Shown piece after piece: positions 17,607 through 26,512 of a stretch of 64,000 bases of DNA (position 1 is its first letter; every line of letters begins with the position of its first letter). The position numbers and the translations under genes are program-made. The notes beneath the pieces are model-generated. The model worked only from the letters and a program-made list of their open reading frames with translations, made no database searches and had not been told where the DNA came from. Source of the stretch: Salinibacterium sp. G-O1 (GTDB lineage: Bacteria; Actinomycetota; Actinomycetes; Actinomycetales; Microbacteriaceae); NCBI RefSeq assembly GCF_030063305.1, contig NZ_JASISV010000004.1, positions 183,237-247,236 of the forward strand, given 5' to 3'.

Positions 17607-18674
17607 ATGTTTGTCGCCTGGCGGGATCTGCGCTTTGCGCGCGGCCGGTTCGTTCTTATCGGTTCGGTTGTCGCACTCATCACCCTGTTGGTGGGGTTTC
17701 TCAGCGGATTGACGGGGGGCCTGGCCGCTCAGAACATCTCAGCGGTGCTCGCGCTTCCCGCGGATCAACTCGTATTCTCGGCACCGACCGGGGACTCCGA
17801 GGCGAGCTTCTCCGACTCGACCATCAGTGAAAAACAAGTCGACGCTTGGTCTGCGGCCCCGGGGGTCGATCGGGCAGGTCCGGTAGGGATCAGTCAGGGC
17901 AGAGCCGAACTGGGGGAGTCGGCGACCGCCGTCGCTCTTTTCGGTACGCTCCCGGATTTTGACGTTGACACGCCCGCACATAATGGCACCCTGGTGCTGT
18001 CGGCGGCGGTGGCCTCAAGCCTCGACGCGTCGACGGGCGACACGGTGTCGCTCGCCGGCAGCTACTACACGGTCGCGGCAGTGGGTGCCGACTCCTGGTA
18101 CAGCCACACCGCGGTCATCCACATGACCTTGCAGGACTGGCAGGCCTATTCGGCTGCCACCGGAAACCCAGACGCGTTCGCCACCATCATCGCCGTGACC
18201 GGGGAGCCGAACTGGGCCGCGGAGAACGAGGCCGCTGGCACCATCAGTCACACCACCATCGCGTCGCTCACGGCAATCGGATCATTCCGCTCCGAGATCG
18301 GTTCGCTACTGCTCATGGTGGCGATGCTGTTCGGCATTTCGGCGCTGGTCATTGGTGCGTTCTTCACCGTGTGGACCATGCAGCGCAAGGGCGACATCGC
18401 GATGTTGAAGGCGCTCGGAGCATCCACCGGTTCCCTCGTTCGGGATGCGCTGGGCCAGGCGCTTGTGGTGCTGCTGCTGGGCGTCGGCATTGGCATCGGC
18501 GTTGTCGCCATCCTCGGCGCGCTTGCGTCGGGTGTGCTCCCGTTCATCCTGAGTCCATTAACTACCGTCCTGCCGGGAGCGATCATGATCATTCTCGGCC
18601 TCGCTGGCGCGGCATTCGCCTTGCGTTCCGTCACCTCCGCCGACCCTCTTACCGCCCTTGGGAGCAACCGATGA
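17607..18674 (+). CDS. ABC transporter permease, FtsX/MacB type
   Basis: 355-aa membrane protein: one N-terminal helix (about residues 17-38), a large extracytoplasmic domain of about 200 residues, then three C-terminal helices (about 240-345) as in FtsX-family exporter permeases such as DevC. GGAAAGGA lies 8 bases upstream of ATG 17607. It overlaps its ATPase by ATGA. It likely works with the ATPase to move a lipid, peptide or hydrophobic compound outward, and may be controlled by the divergent two-component system. Confidence 0.9.
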   Translation: MFVAWRDLRFARGRFVLIGSVVALITLLVGFLSGLTGGLAAQNISAVLALPADQLVFSAPTGDSEASFSDSTISEKQVDAWSAAPGVDRAGPVGISQGRAELGESATAVALFGTLPDFDVDTPAHNGTLVLSAAVASSLDASTGDTVSLAGSYYTVAAVGADSWYSHTAVIHMTLQDWQAYSAATGNPDAFATIIAVTGEPNWAAENEAAGTISHTTIASLTAIGSFRSEIGSLLLMVAMLFGISALVIGAFFTVWTMQRKGDIAMLKALGASTGSLVRDALGQALVVLLLGVGIGIGVVAILGALASGVLPFILSPLTTVLPGAIMIILGLAGAAFALRSVTSADPLTALGSNR

Positions 18675-19363
18675 TCCAGCTCGACAACCTCACCCTCACC
18701 TTCCCGGATGGCGACGGTCGCGTCACCGCCGTTGACCGAGTGTCGCTCAGCGCGCAGCCCGGGACTGTGACCGGCATCACCGGTCCGAGCGGTTCCGGCA
18801 AGTCCAGCCTGCTCGCGGTCGCCGCCACCCTCATCCGGCCAGATTCCGGCCGCGTGATGATCGACGGGGTGGATGCCGCAGCCCTCAGTCGCGACGACGC
18901 CACAGCCCTCAGGCGGGCGCAGATCGGCATCGTGTTCCAGCAGTCCAACCTGCTGCCGGCGCTGACCGCCGTCGAGCAGCTGTCCGTGATGAACGAGTTG
19001 GGCGCTCGTGGCAGCCGGTCGCGCCGCGGCAAAGTGCAGGCGCGCGCCCGTGAGCTGTTGGATGCCGTGGGGCTGGCTGACCATGTCGACAAGCGACCCC
19101 ACCAGCTGTCCGGTGGCCAGCGTCAACGGGTGAATATTGCGCGCGCCCTCGTGAACGAGCCGAGTGTTCTTCTCGTCGATGAGCCGACGAGCGCTCTCGA
19201 CCAGGAGCGTGGGGCGAGCATTATCGAGCTGATCCTCAGCCTGACCGACGAACTCAACACCTCGACCCTGCTCGTGACGCACGACCTGGTGCACCTCCCA
19301 CGAATGCACGCGACTGTCACCATGGTCGATGGGCGCCTGGAGCGCGAGATGGCTCGAATCTGA
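18671..19363 (+). CDS. ABC transporter ATPase, MacB/LolD type
   Basis: 230-aa nucleotide-binding subunit with Walker A GPSGSGKS (about residue 37), Q-loop FQQSNLLPALT, signature LSGGQRQRVNIARAL, Walker B VLLVDEPTSALD and H-loop LVTHD. Its length and sequence fit the LolD/MacB group that partners with FtsX-type permeases. Coupled by ATGA overlap to the permease at 17607. Confidence 0.94.
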   Translation: MIQLDNLTLTFPDGDGRVTAVDRVSLSAQPGTVTGITGPSGSGKSSLLAVAATLIRPDSGRVMIDGVDAAALSRDDATALRRAQIGIVFQQSNLLPALTAVEQLSVMNELGARGSRSRRGKVQARARELLDAVGLADHVDKRPHQLSGGQRQRVNIARALVNEPSVLLVDEPTSALDQERGASIIELILSLTDELNTSTLLVTHDLVHLPRMHATVTMVDGRLEREMARI

Positions 19364-19416
19364 GCCTTCACGGCGACCACCAGACCGCCCGACCGGGCGT
19401 TCGATAGTGTCACAGC

Positions 19417-19761
19417 ATGACGGATACGCTTCGGTCCAACTCGGGGATCAATGCCCTCACCGTGCCGATCACCCTTGAATCGCTTCCCGCCGATCAGGTT
19501 CTCTCCGGATCACCGTCGGCTGGAGTGAGCGACCTGATCGTCGGCGACACCGAGATTGGCATCTGGGAACACACCCCCGGAGAATCGACCGACGTCGAGG
19601 CAGACGAGGTGTTCGTCGTTCTCTCCGGTCGCGCGACGGTTGAGTTCGTCGAGACCGGGCAGGTTCTGCAGCTTGAACCCGGGGTGGTTGGCAGGCTCGC
19701 TGCTGGCACCGCCACCCGCTGGTCCGTGACAGAAACCCTCCGCAAGATTTACATCGCCTGA
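19417..19761 (+). CDS. Cupin-domain protein (cupin_3)
   Basis: 114-aa single cupin barrel with IGIWEHTPGESTDVEADEVF, VLSGRATVEF and LEPGVVGRLAAGTATRW, ending LRKIYIA, the pattern of the cupin_3 group often found beside amine-oxidising FAD enzymes. It lies 14 bp before the FAD oxidoreductase and is probably cotranscribed. Likely a metal-dependent or ligand-binding accessory protein; reaction unknown. Confidence 0.85.
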   Translation: MTDTLRSNSGINALTVPITLESLPADQVLSGSPSAGVSDLIVGDTEIGIWEHTPGESTDVEADEVFVVLSGRATVEFVETGQVLQLEPGVVGRLAAGTATRWSVTETLRKIYIA

Positions 19762-19775
19762 GTATCGGAGTCACC

Positions 19776-21200
19776 ATGAGCATTCCCCCCACTGCCTATT
19801 CGCGCAGGCGGCAGCATCCCGTCGAGCAGCTCCGGGAGGCGCTGCGGGATGCCAGCACCACCCCGTTCTGGCTCGACTCCGCCGATCGTCCCGACGCTTT
19901 GCCCGCGCTCGCCGGCGACGCGGTGGCCGACCTGGTCGTGGTGGGCGGTGGATACTGCGGGCTCTGGACCGCGCTGATCGCCAAGGAACGCGACCCGGCC
20001 CGCGACGTCGTGCTGATCGAGGCGGCAGAGCTCGGGTGGGCGGCGAGCGGCCGCAATGGCGGGTTCTGTGAGTACAGCCTCACCCACGGTCCCGAGAATG
20101 GCGAGCGTCACTTCCCCGACGAACTGGACGTGCTCGACCGCCTGGCGCACGAGAACTTCGCCGACCTCAAGGCCACGATCGCCCGCTACTCGATGGATGT
20201 CGAGTTCGAGGAGACCGGGGTGCTGATGGTGGCCACCGAACCGCACCAGATCGACTATTTGCGCGAGGTTGCCGACGAGAGCCCAGCCGCCACCTTCTAC
20301 GAGGGTGACGCTATCCCCGTGCGCTCGCCGCTGTACCGGGCGGCCGTCGCCGAGACGGCGGGCTACGGCTACGTGCATCCCGCCAAGCTGGTGTGGGAGC
20401 TCAGACGGGTCTGCCTCGAACTCGGTGTGCGCATCTTCGAGAAGAGTCCGGTGCGCTCGCTTTCGCGTGACGGCGACGGGGTAGGAGTTGTCACTAAGGA
20501 TGGCGCGGTGCGCACCGCGCAGGTCGCGCTTGCAACGAATGGGTTCCCGTCCCTCCTGGCACGCACGCGACTGCTCACCATGCCGATCTACGACTACGCG
20601 ATCATGACCGAGCCGCTGAGCCGCGAACAGCTCGAGAGCATCGGATGGGTTGACCGGCACGGCATTAACGACTCATCCCGCGAATTCCACTACTACCGCC
20701 GCAGCGCCGACGACCGCATCCTGTTCGGCGGCTTCGACGCGATCTACCACCGCGGTGGCAAGATCAGGCCCCGACAGGATCAGCGACCTGAGACCTTCGA
20801 GCTGCTGGCCGATCACTTCTTCAGCACGTTCCCGCAGTTGAAGGGCATCCGCTTCACACACAAATGGGGCGGGATGATCGACATGTCGACCCAGCTGGTC
20901 GCCTTCCACGGGCTCGCCTGGGGTGGGCGGGTCGCCTACAGCGCCGGATTCACGGGGCTCGGAGTGGCGGCCACCCGGTTTGGCGCCGAAACCATGCTTG
21001 ACCTTCTCAGCGGCGAGACGACCGACCGCACCGAGCTGTCCTGGGCGAAGTCGCATCCGTTCCCGATCCCGCCGGAACCTGTGCGGTACCCCGCCATCCA
21101 GCTGATGCGAAAAGCGGTCGCGGCATCCGATGAGAATGGTGGCAAAGACGGGCTGCTGATCCGGATCGCCGACAAATTCGGGATCGGGTTCGACTCCTAG
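19776..21200 (+). CDS. FAD-dependent oxidoreductase (DAO family, PuuB-like)
   Basis: 474-aa flavoenzyme with the N-terminal dinucleotide motif LVVVGGGYCGLWTAL (about residue 52) and the glycine-rich WAASGRNGGFCEYS motif shared by gamma-glutamylputrescine oxidase and related amine oxidases; the C-terminal FAD contact is YSAGFTGLGVAATRFG. It probably oxidises an amine or amino-acid derivative. The preceding cupin gene supports this; no glutamate-putrescine ligase gene is near, so the substrate is open. Confidence 0.85.
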   Translation: MSIPPTAYSRRRQHPVEQLREALRDASTTPFWLDSADRPDALPALAGDAVADLVVVGGGYCGLWTALIAKERDPARDVVLIEAAELGWAASGRNGGFCEYSLTHGPENGERHFPDELDVLDRLAHENFADLKATIARYSMDVEFEETGVLMVATEPHQIDYLREVADESPAATFYEGDAIPVRSPLYRAAVAETAGYGYVHPAKLVWELRRVCLELGVRIFEKSPVRSLSRDGDGVGVVTKDGAVRTAQVALATNGFPSLLARTRLLTMPIYDYAIMTEPLSREQLESIGWVDRHGINDSSREFHYYRRSADDRILFGGFDAIYHRGGKIRPRQDQRPETFELLADHFFSTFPQLKGIRFTHKWGGMIDMSTQLVAFHGLAWGGRVAYSAGFTGLGVAATRFGAETMLDLLSGETTDRTELSWAKSHPFPIPPEPVRYPAIQLMRKAVAASDENGGKDGLLIRIADKFGIGFDS

Positions 21201-21246
21201 GAGGCCGCACAGATTCCGGTAAGCGAGCACGCCTTAAGCTGGTGCC

Positions 21247-22047
21247 GTGCCTCACGACGAACTTCTCACCATCGCTAAAACCATCGCCCTTCAAGCGGGT
21301 GAGCTCGCCAGAAAGCGCCGCACCGAAGGCATTGAGGTGGCCGCCACCAAGTCGTCGCCGGTGGATGTCGTCACCGCCGCCGATCATGAGACCGAGGCGC
21401 TCATCCGCTCACTTCTGGCGGATGCCAGGCCTGACGATGGTTTCTTCGGCGAGGAGAGCGGGGCAGAGAAGGGCACGAGCGGACTCACCTGGATCGTCGA
21501 CCCGATCGACGGCACGGTCAACTACCTGTACGGCATTCCTCACTACGCGGTGAGCATCGCTGTGGTCGAGGGCGAGCCGGACCCGCTGACCTGGAACGCC
21601 CTCGCCGGTGCGGTAGTCAACCCGGCAACAAAGGAGCTGTTCACGGCCACGCTCGGAGGGGGCGCCCACCTCGGTGGGGCTGACATCCGGGTCGGCGACG
21701 CTGTGGAGCTGTCGCAGGCGCTGGTCGCAACGGGTTTCTCGTACGACGCCGCCACGCGGGGGGAACAGGGCGCGCTGATCGCCGGACTGCTGTCGCGGGT
21801 TCGTGACATCCGCCGGATGGGTACGGCGTCGCTTGACCTGTGCGCCGTGGCATCCGGCCGCTGCAACGCCTACTTCGAGCGCAGCCTGAGCCCCTGGGAT
21901 CACGCCGCCGGGGTCCTCATCGCTCGCGAGGCCGGCGCAATGGTGAAGGGCCGCGGCGATGAAGCGCCCAGCCGCAATCTCCTCGTCGCCGGACACCCCA
22001 CGGTCGTGGCCGAGCTTGAGAGCGCGATCAGACTGCTTGGTCTGTGA
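21247..22047 (+). CDS. Inositol monophosphatase family protein
   Basis: 266-aa magnesium-dependent phosphatase. The metal-binding signatures are complete: GEESG (about residue 72), WIVDPIDGTVNY (about 81-92) and LSPWDHAAGVLIAREAGA near the C-terminus. The family covers inositol monophosphatase, histidinol-phosphatase and related sugar phosphatases; which one cannot be told here. It starts with GTG at 21247. Confidence 0.88.
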   Translation: MPHDELLTIAKTIALQAGELARKRRTEGIEVAATKSSPVDVVTAADHETEALIRSLLADARPDDGFFGEESGAEKGTSGLTWIVDPIDGTVNYLYGIPHYAVSIAVVEGEPDPLTWNALAGAVVNPATKELFTATLGGGAHLGGADIRVGDAVELSQALVATGFSYDAATRGEQGALIAGLLSRVRDIRRMGTASLDLCAVASGRCNAYFERSLSPWDHAAGVLIAREAGAMVKGRGDEAPSRNLLVAGHPTVVAELESAIRLLGL

Positions 22048-22108
22048 CCCAGACGGGGGTTCGCGGTGCCACCACGCACCCGCTAATCTTTACCTACCCG
22101 TTATATTG

Positions 22109-22124
22109 CGAGCCGATCGGCTCG
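22109..22124. promoter_or_regulatory. Perfect 16-bp palindrome upstream of M23 peptidase
   Basis: CGAGCCGATCGGCTCG is a perfect palindrome about 60 bp before the leader ORF of the peptidase. It could be an operator or a short hairpin in the transcript; no family consensus is recognised. Confidence 0.4.
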
Positions 22125-22186
22125 TGATCGTTTACCCGAAGATTCGATGTGTGCTGCCTGCGCGCATCATCCCTGAGGAGCATGCC

Positions 22187-22258
22187 ATGTCACAGCGCGC
22201 GATGCCTGACACCGGCACGGCCGCGCTGCCCACCATGCTCAGGATGGGTCGCGCCTAA
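22187..22258 (+). CDS. Small leader ORF coupled to M23 peptidase
   Basis: A 23-residue ORF begins with ATG at 22187, 6 bases after TGAGGAG. Its TAA (22256-22258) overlaps the ATG of the peptidase gene in a TAATG arrangement. The peptidase has no ribosome site of its own other than one inside this ORF, so it is probably translated by termination-reinitiation. The peptide shows no recognisable motif. Confidence 0.5.
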   Translation: MSQRAMPDTGTAALPTMLRMGRA

Positions 22259-23232
22259 TGGACGAGTTCAGCGACGGACAGCAGCCTCTTCTCACACGCC
22301 GCGAGGCACGAGCCCGAGAAGCAGCGCTTGCCGCAGAGCAGTCGGCGCCGAATGTTGCCCAGCCAGAACCGGAGATATTGTCCGCAGCGCCAGCCCCGCT
22401 CGCCGATGCTCCTGTCGCGCCCGTGGCAGGGCCGCGCCGCCGCGCATTGCCTGGGCCGAGAAGAAGTCGCGCGCAGCGCCGGGCATCACGCCACGTGAGC
22501 CACGCGGTGCGCTCCGCCCGGCGGTCTCCGAAACGTCACTCAAGCGCGGGGTCGAGGCTCGTCTCCCTTGGCTCGCTGATCATTGTCGGCGCGCTACTGG
22601 TGGGGTCATCACTTCCCGTCAACGTGCTCACGACAGATTCGAGCGCGACAGCGGCTACCGCGGCGATCGCGGTGGCACCACGCCTTTCCGCCGGCCAGAC
22701 GCTGCGTGTGTCGGGCGAGGCCATCGACAGCGCGCCAGTGCGCGACAACTTCGGCGCGGTGTCGTACGCCCAGATTCTGTCTGCGCAGCTCTCGGGCGTC
22801 GACTACTTCTACAGCCAGGCAACCGGCATTGTGCGCTGGCCACTGCCTGCGTCGACGCCCACCACCGACGGCTACGGTGAACGCGCCAGCGGTTTCCATA
22901 AGGGTGTTGACTTCGTGCCAGGCGAGGGCGCCCCGATTTATGCGATAGCCGATGGTTATGCGGTGTCGTCGGGCTATGACGATTCTGGATACGGTGACCA
23001 CGTCGTGATCCAGCACAACATCGCCGGTGTCAATGTGAGGACCAACTACGCCCACATGATCCTCGGTTCCAGCCCGATCGTGGCGGGCCAGCAGATCGTC
23101 GCAGGCGACTTCCTCGGCCTCGTCGGAGACACCGGAATCTCCTACGGCGCTCACCTGCACTTCGAGGTGTACGTCAACGACGTTCCGGTCGATCCGTACG
23201 CCTGGCTGCGGGCCAACGCCTCCGGCAGCTAG
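22258..23232 (+). CDS. M23 family metallopeptidase, membrane-anchored
   Basis: 324-aa cell-wall endopeptidase-like protein. It has a cytoplasmic Arg/Ala/Pro-rich tail of about 95 residues, one membrane segment (about 104-124, SLGSLIIVGALLVGSSLPV), a linker, and a C-terminal LytM/M23 domain. The zinc and catalytic motifs are intact: GFHKGVDFVPGEG (H-x3-D) and YGAHLHFEVYV (HxH). It likely cleaves peptidoglycan cross-links, or acts as an activator, outside the membrane. The start overlaps the leader ORF by TAATG. Confidence 0.9.
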   Translation: MDEFSDGQQPLLTRREARAREAALAAEQSAPNVAQPEPEILSAAPAPLADAPVAPVAGPRRRALPGPRRSRAQRRASRHVSHAVRSARRSPKRHSSAGSRLVSLGSLIIVGALLVGSSLPVNVLTTDSSATAATAAIAVAPRLSAGQTLRVSGEAIDSAPVRDNFGAVSYAQILSAQLSGVDYFYSQATGIVRWPLPASTPTTDGYGERASGFHKGVDFVPGEGAPIYAIADGYAVSSGYDDSGYGDHVVIQHNIAGVNVRTNYAHMILGSSPIVAGQQIVAGDFLGLVGDTGISYGAHLHFEVYVNDVPVDPYAWLRANASGS

Positions 23233-23251
23233 CGTTCAGCCCTGCCGCGCT

Positions 23252-24997
23252 CTAGCTTCGCAGCCAGACCGCGGTGTCTGCGGGCAGCGCACCGCCGACG
23301 ATCCCGTCGCTCGCCAGCAGAAGGTCATCAAGCGGGAGCTCGACGGCCACTGCGCCGAAGTTCACGATGACGGTCACTGCGCCGTTGCGCAGCGCCAGAA
23401 CATCTGGTCCGTAGCCGTCGATCCATTCGACGGTGCCGGAACCGAGGTTGTGCTCGGCCCGCAGCGCCAGCGCGGAACGGTACAGCTCCAGCGTGCTGCC
23501 GGCCACTCCCTCTTGCGCATCACGAGCGTACGGGCCCCAGTCCGCGGGTTGCGGCAACCAGCTTTTCGCCGACGGGCCGAAGCCGTATGAGGGCTTGTCT
23601 GCCTCCCAGGGGATGGGCACGCGGCATCCATCTCGGCCGTACTTTTCGTGGTTGGTGCGGAACCAGGTCGGATCCTGGCGGGCAGAGTCGGGAAGGTCCA
23701 TGTCTTCGGGGAGGCCGAGCTCTTCGCCCTGGTAGAGGTAGGCGCTGCCGGGAAGCGACAGCATGAGGGATGTCGCGGCGCGCGCCCGGCGCAGCCCCTC
23801 GGCCGTGTCGGGCTTGCCCTTCGTCATCGGGCCGATTCCGGCACCCTGCGGAACATCCACGTGCAGCGCCAGGCGGGTGGCGTGCCTGACCACGTCGTGG
23901 TTCGACAGAACCCAGGTGCTGGGCGCGCCCACGCTGGAGAACGCAGCGATGGACTCGTCGACGATGCTGCGCATGGTCGCCGCAGTCCATTCGGTGAACA
24001 TGTAGCCGAAGTTGAAGGCCTGGCTGAACTCGTCGGGCCGCACCCACAGAGCCATCTTTTCGAGCGGGTCTACCCAGGCCTCGGCGGCCATGACGCGGTC
24101 ACCCTCGTATTCGGCGAGCACCGCGTTCCATTCGCGCCAGATCTCGTGCACGCCGGAGTGGCCCCAATACGGCGTTTCCTGGATGGCCTCAACGATGTCG
24201 GGGTCGACATCCGTGCCGACGGCCGCTGTGCCGCCCATGCTGGCTCCCTCGACGGGCGGGGTGTAGTCCGGGAGGCCTTCCTCCTTGATCATGCCGTGCG
24301 CAACATCCACTCTGAAGCCGTCGACGCCGCGGTCGAGCCAGAAGCGCAGGATGCCGAAGAACTGCTCGCGAACCCACGGGTTCTCCCAGTTGAGGTCAGG
24401 CTGGCTCACGTCGAAGATGTGCAGGTACCACTGGCCGGGAGTGCCGTCCGGGTTGGTTGTGCGCTCCCACATGGGGCCGCCGAAGACGGATTCCCAGTTG
24501 TTTGGCGCGATGTCACCGTTCGGGCCCTTGCCGTCGTGGAACATGTAGCGGTCGCGCTCGGGTGATCCCTCGGGGGCGGCCAGTGCCTCCTGGAACCAGA
24601 CGTGCTGGTCAGAGGTGTGGTTGGGAACCATGTCGACGATGACCTTCAGTCCGAGGTCGTGGGCCGTCGAAACCATCGTGTCGAAGTCGGCAAGGGTGCC
24701 GAACATGGGGTCGACGTCGCAGTAGTCCGATACGTCGTAGCCGGCATCTTTCTGGGGCGACCGGAAGAACGGCGACAACCACACGGCGTCGACGCCGAGT
24801 TCGGAGAGGGAGTGCAGGCGGCTTGTAATGCCCGGCAGGTCACCGATGCCGTCACCATTGGACGACGCGAACGAGCGCGGGTAGATCTGATAGATCACGG
24901 CTGTTCGCCACCACTCGGAGCCTGTCGAGGTGATGACCTCGGTCATCTCAGACTGGTCTGCGGGCGCGGTGAAGTCTTCGGCACTCTCGATGGTCAT
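23252..24997 (-). CDS. Alpha-glucosidase, GH13 family
   Basis: Cytosolic GH13 enzyme of about 581 aa that hydrolyses alpha-glucosides such as maltose, isomaltose or sucrose-type oligomers. The conserved regions are present: DMVPNHTS (I), GFRVDVAHGM with the nucleophile Asp (II), MAAEAWV with the acid/base Glu (III) and VLSNHDVVRH (IV). The WWRTAVIYQIYPRSFASSNG start is typical of oligo-1,6-glucosidase-like enzymes. ATG at 24997 or ATG at 25015 are both possible; a longer frame to 25081 would cross the operator at 25027, which argues for a short leader. Confidence 0.93.
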   Translation of the reverse strand: MTIESAEDFTAPADQSEMTEVITSTGSEWWRTAVIYQIYPRSFASSNGDGIGDLPGITSRLHSLSELGVDAVWLSPFFRSPQKDAGYDVSDYCDVDPMFGTLADFDTMVSTAHDLGLKVIVDMVPNHTSDQHVWFQEALAAPEGSPERDRYMFHDGKGPNGDIAPNNWESVFGGPMWERTTNPDGTPGQWYLHIFDVSQPDLNWENPWVREQFFGILRFWLDRGVDGFRVDVAHGMIKEEGLPDYTPPVEGASMGGTAAVGTDVDPDIVEAIQETPYWGHSGVHEIWREWNAVLAEYEGDRVMAAEAWVDPLEKMALWVRPDEFSQAFNFGYMFTEWTAATMRSIVDESIAAFSSVGAPSTWVLSNHDVVRHATRLALHVDVPQGAGIGPMTKGKPDTAEGLRRARAATSLMLSLPGSAYLYQGEELGLPEDMDLPDSARQDPTWFRTNHEKYGRDGCRVPIPWEADKPSYGFGPSAKSWLPQPADWGPYARDAQEGVAGSTLELYRSALALRAEHNLGSGTVEWIDGYGPDVLALRNGAVTVIVNFGAVAVELPLDDLLLASDGIVGGALPADTAVWLRS

Positions 24998-25026
24998 TGG
25001 AACACGATACTTCATTCCGGCATCCA

Positions 25027-25040
25027 TGCAAGCGCTTGCA
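25027..25040. promoter_or_regulatory. LacI-type operator of the alpha-glucosidase
   Basis: TGCAAGCGCTTGCA is a perfect 14-bp palindrome with an AGCGCT centre, the classic shape of LacI/MalR-family operators on maltose and glucoside genes. It lies 12-30 bp upstream of the possible starts of the alpha-glucosidase. The matching repressor is not adjacent. Confidence 0.75.
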
Positions 25041-25144
25041 GCACCCGAGGCGGCCGCTGTCTGGTTCGCTGCAACGTGCACTTGAGAGGCCCGCGCGGGT
25101 GCTAGTCTCTTACGGTGCCAAATGGACGGCTAAGTCCTTTGTGC

Positions 25145-25216
<72 letters not shown>

Positions 25217-25242
25217 CGGTGTCGGATGATTCGGCGCCGGAT

Positions 25243-25316
25243 GGCTGAGTAGCTCAGTTGGTGAGAGCGCACGACTCATAATCGTGAGGTCGCGGGTTCG
25301 AATCCCGCCTCAGCTA
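25243..25316 (+). tRNA. tRNA-Met (CAT), prophage attachment gene
   Basis: 74-nt tRNA: acceptor GGCTGAG paired with CTCAGCT (one G-U), D-arm AGCTC/GAGC, anticodon stem CACGA/TCGTG with loop CTCATAA (anticodon CAT), and T-arm GCGGGTTCGAATCCCGC. It lacks initiator features, so it is an elongator tRNA. The prophage att core begins exactly at the anticodon and runs to the 3' end, so integration rebuilds a complete gene. Confidence 0.95.
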
Positions 25317-25317
25317 C
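25277..25317 (+). repeat. attL core (41-bp direct repeat in tRNA-Met)
   Basis: Exact 41-bp direct repeat of 41218-41258, covering the anticodon to the 3' end of tRNA-Met. The flanking bases differ on both sides. The integrase gene starts within 100 bp, as is usual for tyrosine-recombinase prophages. Confidence 0.95.
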
Positions 25318-25321
25318 GTTT

Positions 25322-25339
25322 GCCCCGGAATTCCGGGGC
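25322..25339. terminator. Palindromic hairpin after tRNA-Met
   Basis: GCCCCGGAATTCCGGGGC is a perfect 18-bp palindrome 5 bp past the tRNA end and inside the prophage. It probably folds as a strong hairpin stopping tRNA transcription, replacing the native terminator that now lies beyond attR at 41260. There is no T-tract, so factor-independent termination would be weak. Confidence 0.5.
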
Positions 25340-25362
25340 TGTAGCGGTTATCGGGTACGGTC

Positions 25363-25387
25363 ACCCCGCATAAACCCCGCACATTCA
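25363..25387 (+). other. Integrase arm-type site (left)
   Basis: Paired CCCCGCA motifs followed by CATTCA. The 25-nt segment matches 41095-41119 at 23 positions in the same orientation. One lies inside each end of the prophage near the att cores, the expected arrangement of arm-type binding sites for a tyrosine integrase. Confidence 0.6.
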
Positions 25388-25390
25388 ATC

Positions 25391-26512
25391 TCACCCAACG
25401 AGCGGCTCGAGAGCCTTCGCTGCTTTCGCGCCACCAGTGTTGCGGGCCATATATACATCCTGCGTGAGGCTCGGATTCTCATGCCCCAGATAGTCGGCAA
25501 TCTCCCGAGCGCTGAGGCCTGCCCTGTCCAACGCGGTCGCGACGGTCTTTCTGAAGCTATGAGTCGTGACGCCAGGGAACCCGAGCCGAGTTCGAGCCTC
25601 CGACCAATCCCGAGACGTATTTCGCGGATCTCGCAGATTGCCAAGAATCGTCGGGAAGACGAGCTCAGTCGTCGCATTCACTCGCCGGTCGGTCAGAAGC
25701 GAAACCAACGTGGCCGGGGGAGTGATCGTCCGGATGCCCGCCTTCGTCTTCGTGTGGTCCTGCCGGAGCACCCCGAGGCCTCTCGCACGCACCGCGTTGG
25801 CCTTTATGGTCACAGAGCCTTCCGCGAGGTCAACGTCCTCCCATGCGAGCCCGCACGCCTCACTGACACGACATCCGGTTCCCGCAAGGAACTCGATCAG
25901 GTCAGCAACATCCAACTCGCGGAGACGAGCATCCTCACGCACACTCACCAGCAACCCCGGGAGGTCAGCAAGTGGGATCGGGATGGCACCCTCAGCGCGA
26001 GCCTCGATGTTGCTGATCTCGCGAACTGGGTTGACGCGAATCGCATCCGACCGAGCGGCCATGCCCATCATCCCCGACAGGACGGACCGGCAAGCCTTCG
26101 CGGCTCCCGGCCCATGGTCGGTGACGACTGTTTGAATGAACCGGCCGAGCCGCTCGGTTGTCGCCTCAGAGACGGCGAGGTTGCCGATCTTCGGCCGTAT
26201 GTGGTGCTCGATAGTCTGCCGGTACGTGTCATAGGTTCGCGGCGCCCGATCGACCTTCGAGGCCAGGAACTTATCCGCAAGAGCCGCAAGGTTCGTTTCC
26301 CGCTTGACCTCGACGCCGGCACTCGCGGACATAGTCGTCAACGCAGTCTGCAGCGCAGCCTTTGCTTTCGCTCGTGATGGAGCGAAACGCTCAACCTGGC
26401 GAAGCTTTCCGTTCTCGTGACGGTATCTAGTCCGCGCCCGCCACTTCCCCGGCTCGACCTCCTGAACGGCGATCGACCCGTGGGAACTAATCGGAGTCCG
26501 CGGGCGGGCCAT
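25391..26512 (-). CDS. int: Tyrosine recombinase (phage integrase)
   Basis: 373-aa integrase. It has an N-terminal arm-binding domain, SAM-like core-binding domain (about 70-160) and the catalytic domain with R in GTGCRVSEACGLAWED, H-x-x-R in THSFRKTVAT, LGHENPS with the second His, and the nucleophile Tyr in DVYMAR. ATG at 26512 (MARPRTP) is favoured; longer starts to 26566 overlap the repressor more. It overlaps the end of the repressor gene by 26 bp, so both are on one leftward transcript. It integrates the element at tRNA-Met. Confidence 0.95.
   Translation of the reverse strand: MARPRTPISSHGSIAVQEVEPGKWRARTRYRHENGKLRQVERFAPSRAKAKAALQTALTTMSASAGVEVKRETNLAALADKFLASKVDRAPRTYDTYRQTIEHHIRPKIGNLAVSEATTERLGRFIQTVVTDHGPGAAKACRSVLSGMMGMAARSDAIRVNPVREISNIEARAEGAIPIPLADLPGLLVSVREDARLRELDVADLIEFLAGTGCRVSEACGLAWEDVDLAEGSVTIKANAVRARGLGVLRQDHTKTKAGIRTITPPATLVSLLTDRRVNATTELVFPTILGNLRDPRNTSRDWSEARTRLGFPGVTTHSFRKTVATALDRAGLSAREIADYLGHENPSLTQDVYMARNTGGAKAAKALEPLVG

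Noticed and set aside
22050-22190. c-di-AMP (ydaO-type) riboswitch before the M23 peptidase, common for actinobacterial wall hydrolases
   Set aside because: The leader is too short and none of the conserved core segments could be found.
25277-25317. CRISPR-like or terminator reading of the repeated tRNA sequence
   Set aside because: Only two 41-bp copies 15.9 kb apart, one inside a complete tRNA; they are att sites.
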